Of a DNA stretch of 6,218 bases, positions 6,021 to 6,218 are shown one piece after another. A program made the position numbers and the translations under genes. The stretch covers positions 1 to 6,218 of the forward strand of contig JALZVD010000103.1 in NCBI GenBank assembly GCA_023300205.1, read 5' to 3'. A model generated the notes under the pieces. The model saw only the letters and a program-made list of their open reading frames with translations. It was not told the DNA's origin and searched no databases. Position 1 is the stretch's first letter, and every line of letters starts with the position of its first letter. Source of the DNA: Akkermansiaceae bacterium (GTDB lineage: Bacteria > Verrucomicrobiota > Verrucomicrobiia > Verrucomicrobiales > Akkermansiaceae).

Positions 6021-6218
6021 ATGAATTCTCTGCTGGCTGGATATCTCGGATCACTCAAAGCAGATGCCTTCGCGCTTCCGGTGCACTGGTATTATGATCG
6101 GGACGCGCTGGATCGAGATTATCCGGTTCTTGATGGCACCCAAGATCCACTCCCGCAGCATCCCGACAGCATCTTCTGGCGCTCGGAATATGAGGTCACT
6201 TGCCCAAAAGACGACATT
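6021..6218 (+). CDS. ADP-ribosylglycohydrolase-family protein, N-terminus (3' truncated)
   Basis: An open frame of 66 codons reaches the right edge without a stop. It begins MNSLLAGYLGSLKADAFALP and continues with VHWYYDRDAL. The pattern [AG]xxxGxxxADAxxxPVHWYYD resembles the first helix of the ADP-ribosylglycohydrolase family (DraG/ARH type), whose usual form is GxxxGDAxGxPxE; here KADA replaces the common GDA. Family members remove ADP-ribose from proteins or small molecules using a pair of metal ions, usually magnesium. The metal-binding acidic motifs that would confirm activity (such as the T-D-D-T stretch) lie beyond the window. There is no signal peptide, so it is probably cytoplasmic. 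The start is supported by an AGGGA site 6 nt upstream and an in-frame TGA just before it. Its relation to the secreted pair is not evident. The family call rests on recognised N-terminal resemblance only. Confidence 0.7.
   Translation, partial: MNSLLAGYLGSLKADAFALPVHWYYDRDALDRDYPVLDGTQDPLPQHPDSIFWRSEYEVTCPKDDI

Overview
The window looks like a chromosomal stretch from a bacterium of the Verrucomicrobiota (inference). The main clue is the C-terminal architecture shared by the two large genes. It consists of a bacterial TSP3-type calcium loop (DxDxDGLSNAxEY, then GT[ND]P) followed by a small beta-rich tail with an 'ERSTDLxNW' signature and an aromatic-Tyr-Arg ending. I know this arrangement mainly from verrucomicrobial secreted proteins, although related planctomycetes or lentisphaerae cannot be excluded. 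No RNA gene, CRISPR array, insertion sequence or phage gene is visible. All four genes point rightwards.

Layout. Bases 2-112 are the last 36 codons of a TrmA/RlmD-family RNA (uracil-5-)-methyltransferase, including the FPxTxHxE motif with the likely catalytic base. After 27 bp comes a large gene (140-2986, 948 aa), and only 6 bp later a second large gene (2993-5953, 986 aa). After a further 67 bp, a gene starting at 6021 runs off the right edge. Its first 66 codons look like the N-terminus of an ADP-ribosylglycohydrolase-family protein.

The two large genes are diverged tandem paralogues. Each encodes a signal peptide, twelve FG-GAP/VCBS-type acidic loops (DxDxDGxxD/E) in the same order, one TSP3 loop and the same C-terminal tail. 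They are most likely exported, calcium-binding beta-propeller proteins made from one transcript. What they bind is not visible. No enzymatic domain is recognisable in either.

The most notable features go beyond the generic FG-GAP label. A five-residue motif, DALGN, occurs three times in each protein at matching positions and is written with different synonymous codons each time. A strongly conserved central block (GGWREN) lies just after a cysteine pair with fixed spacing, and those are the only cysteines in the first protein. The second protein has four further cysteines in its mature part. The two flanking genes look like ordinary cellular genes with no evident functional link to the pair.
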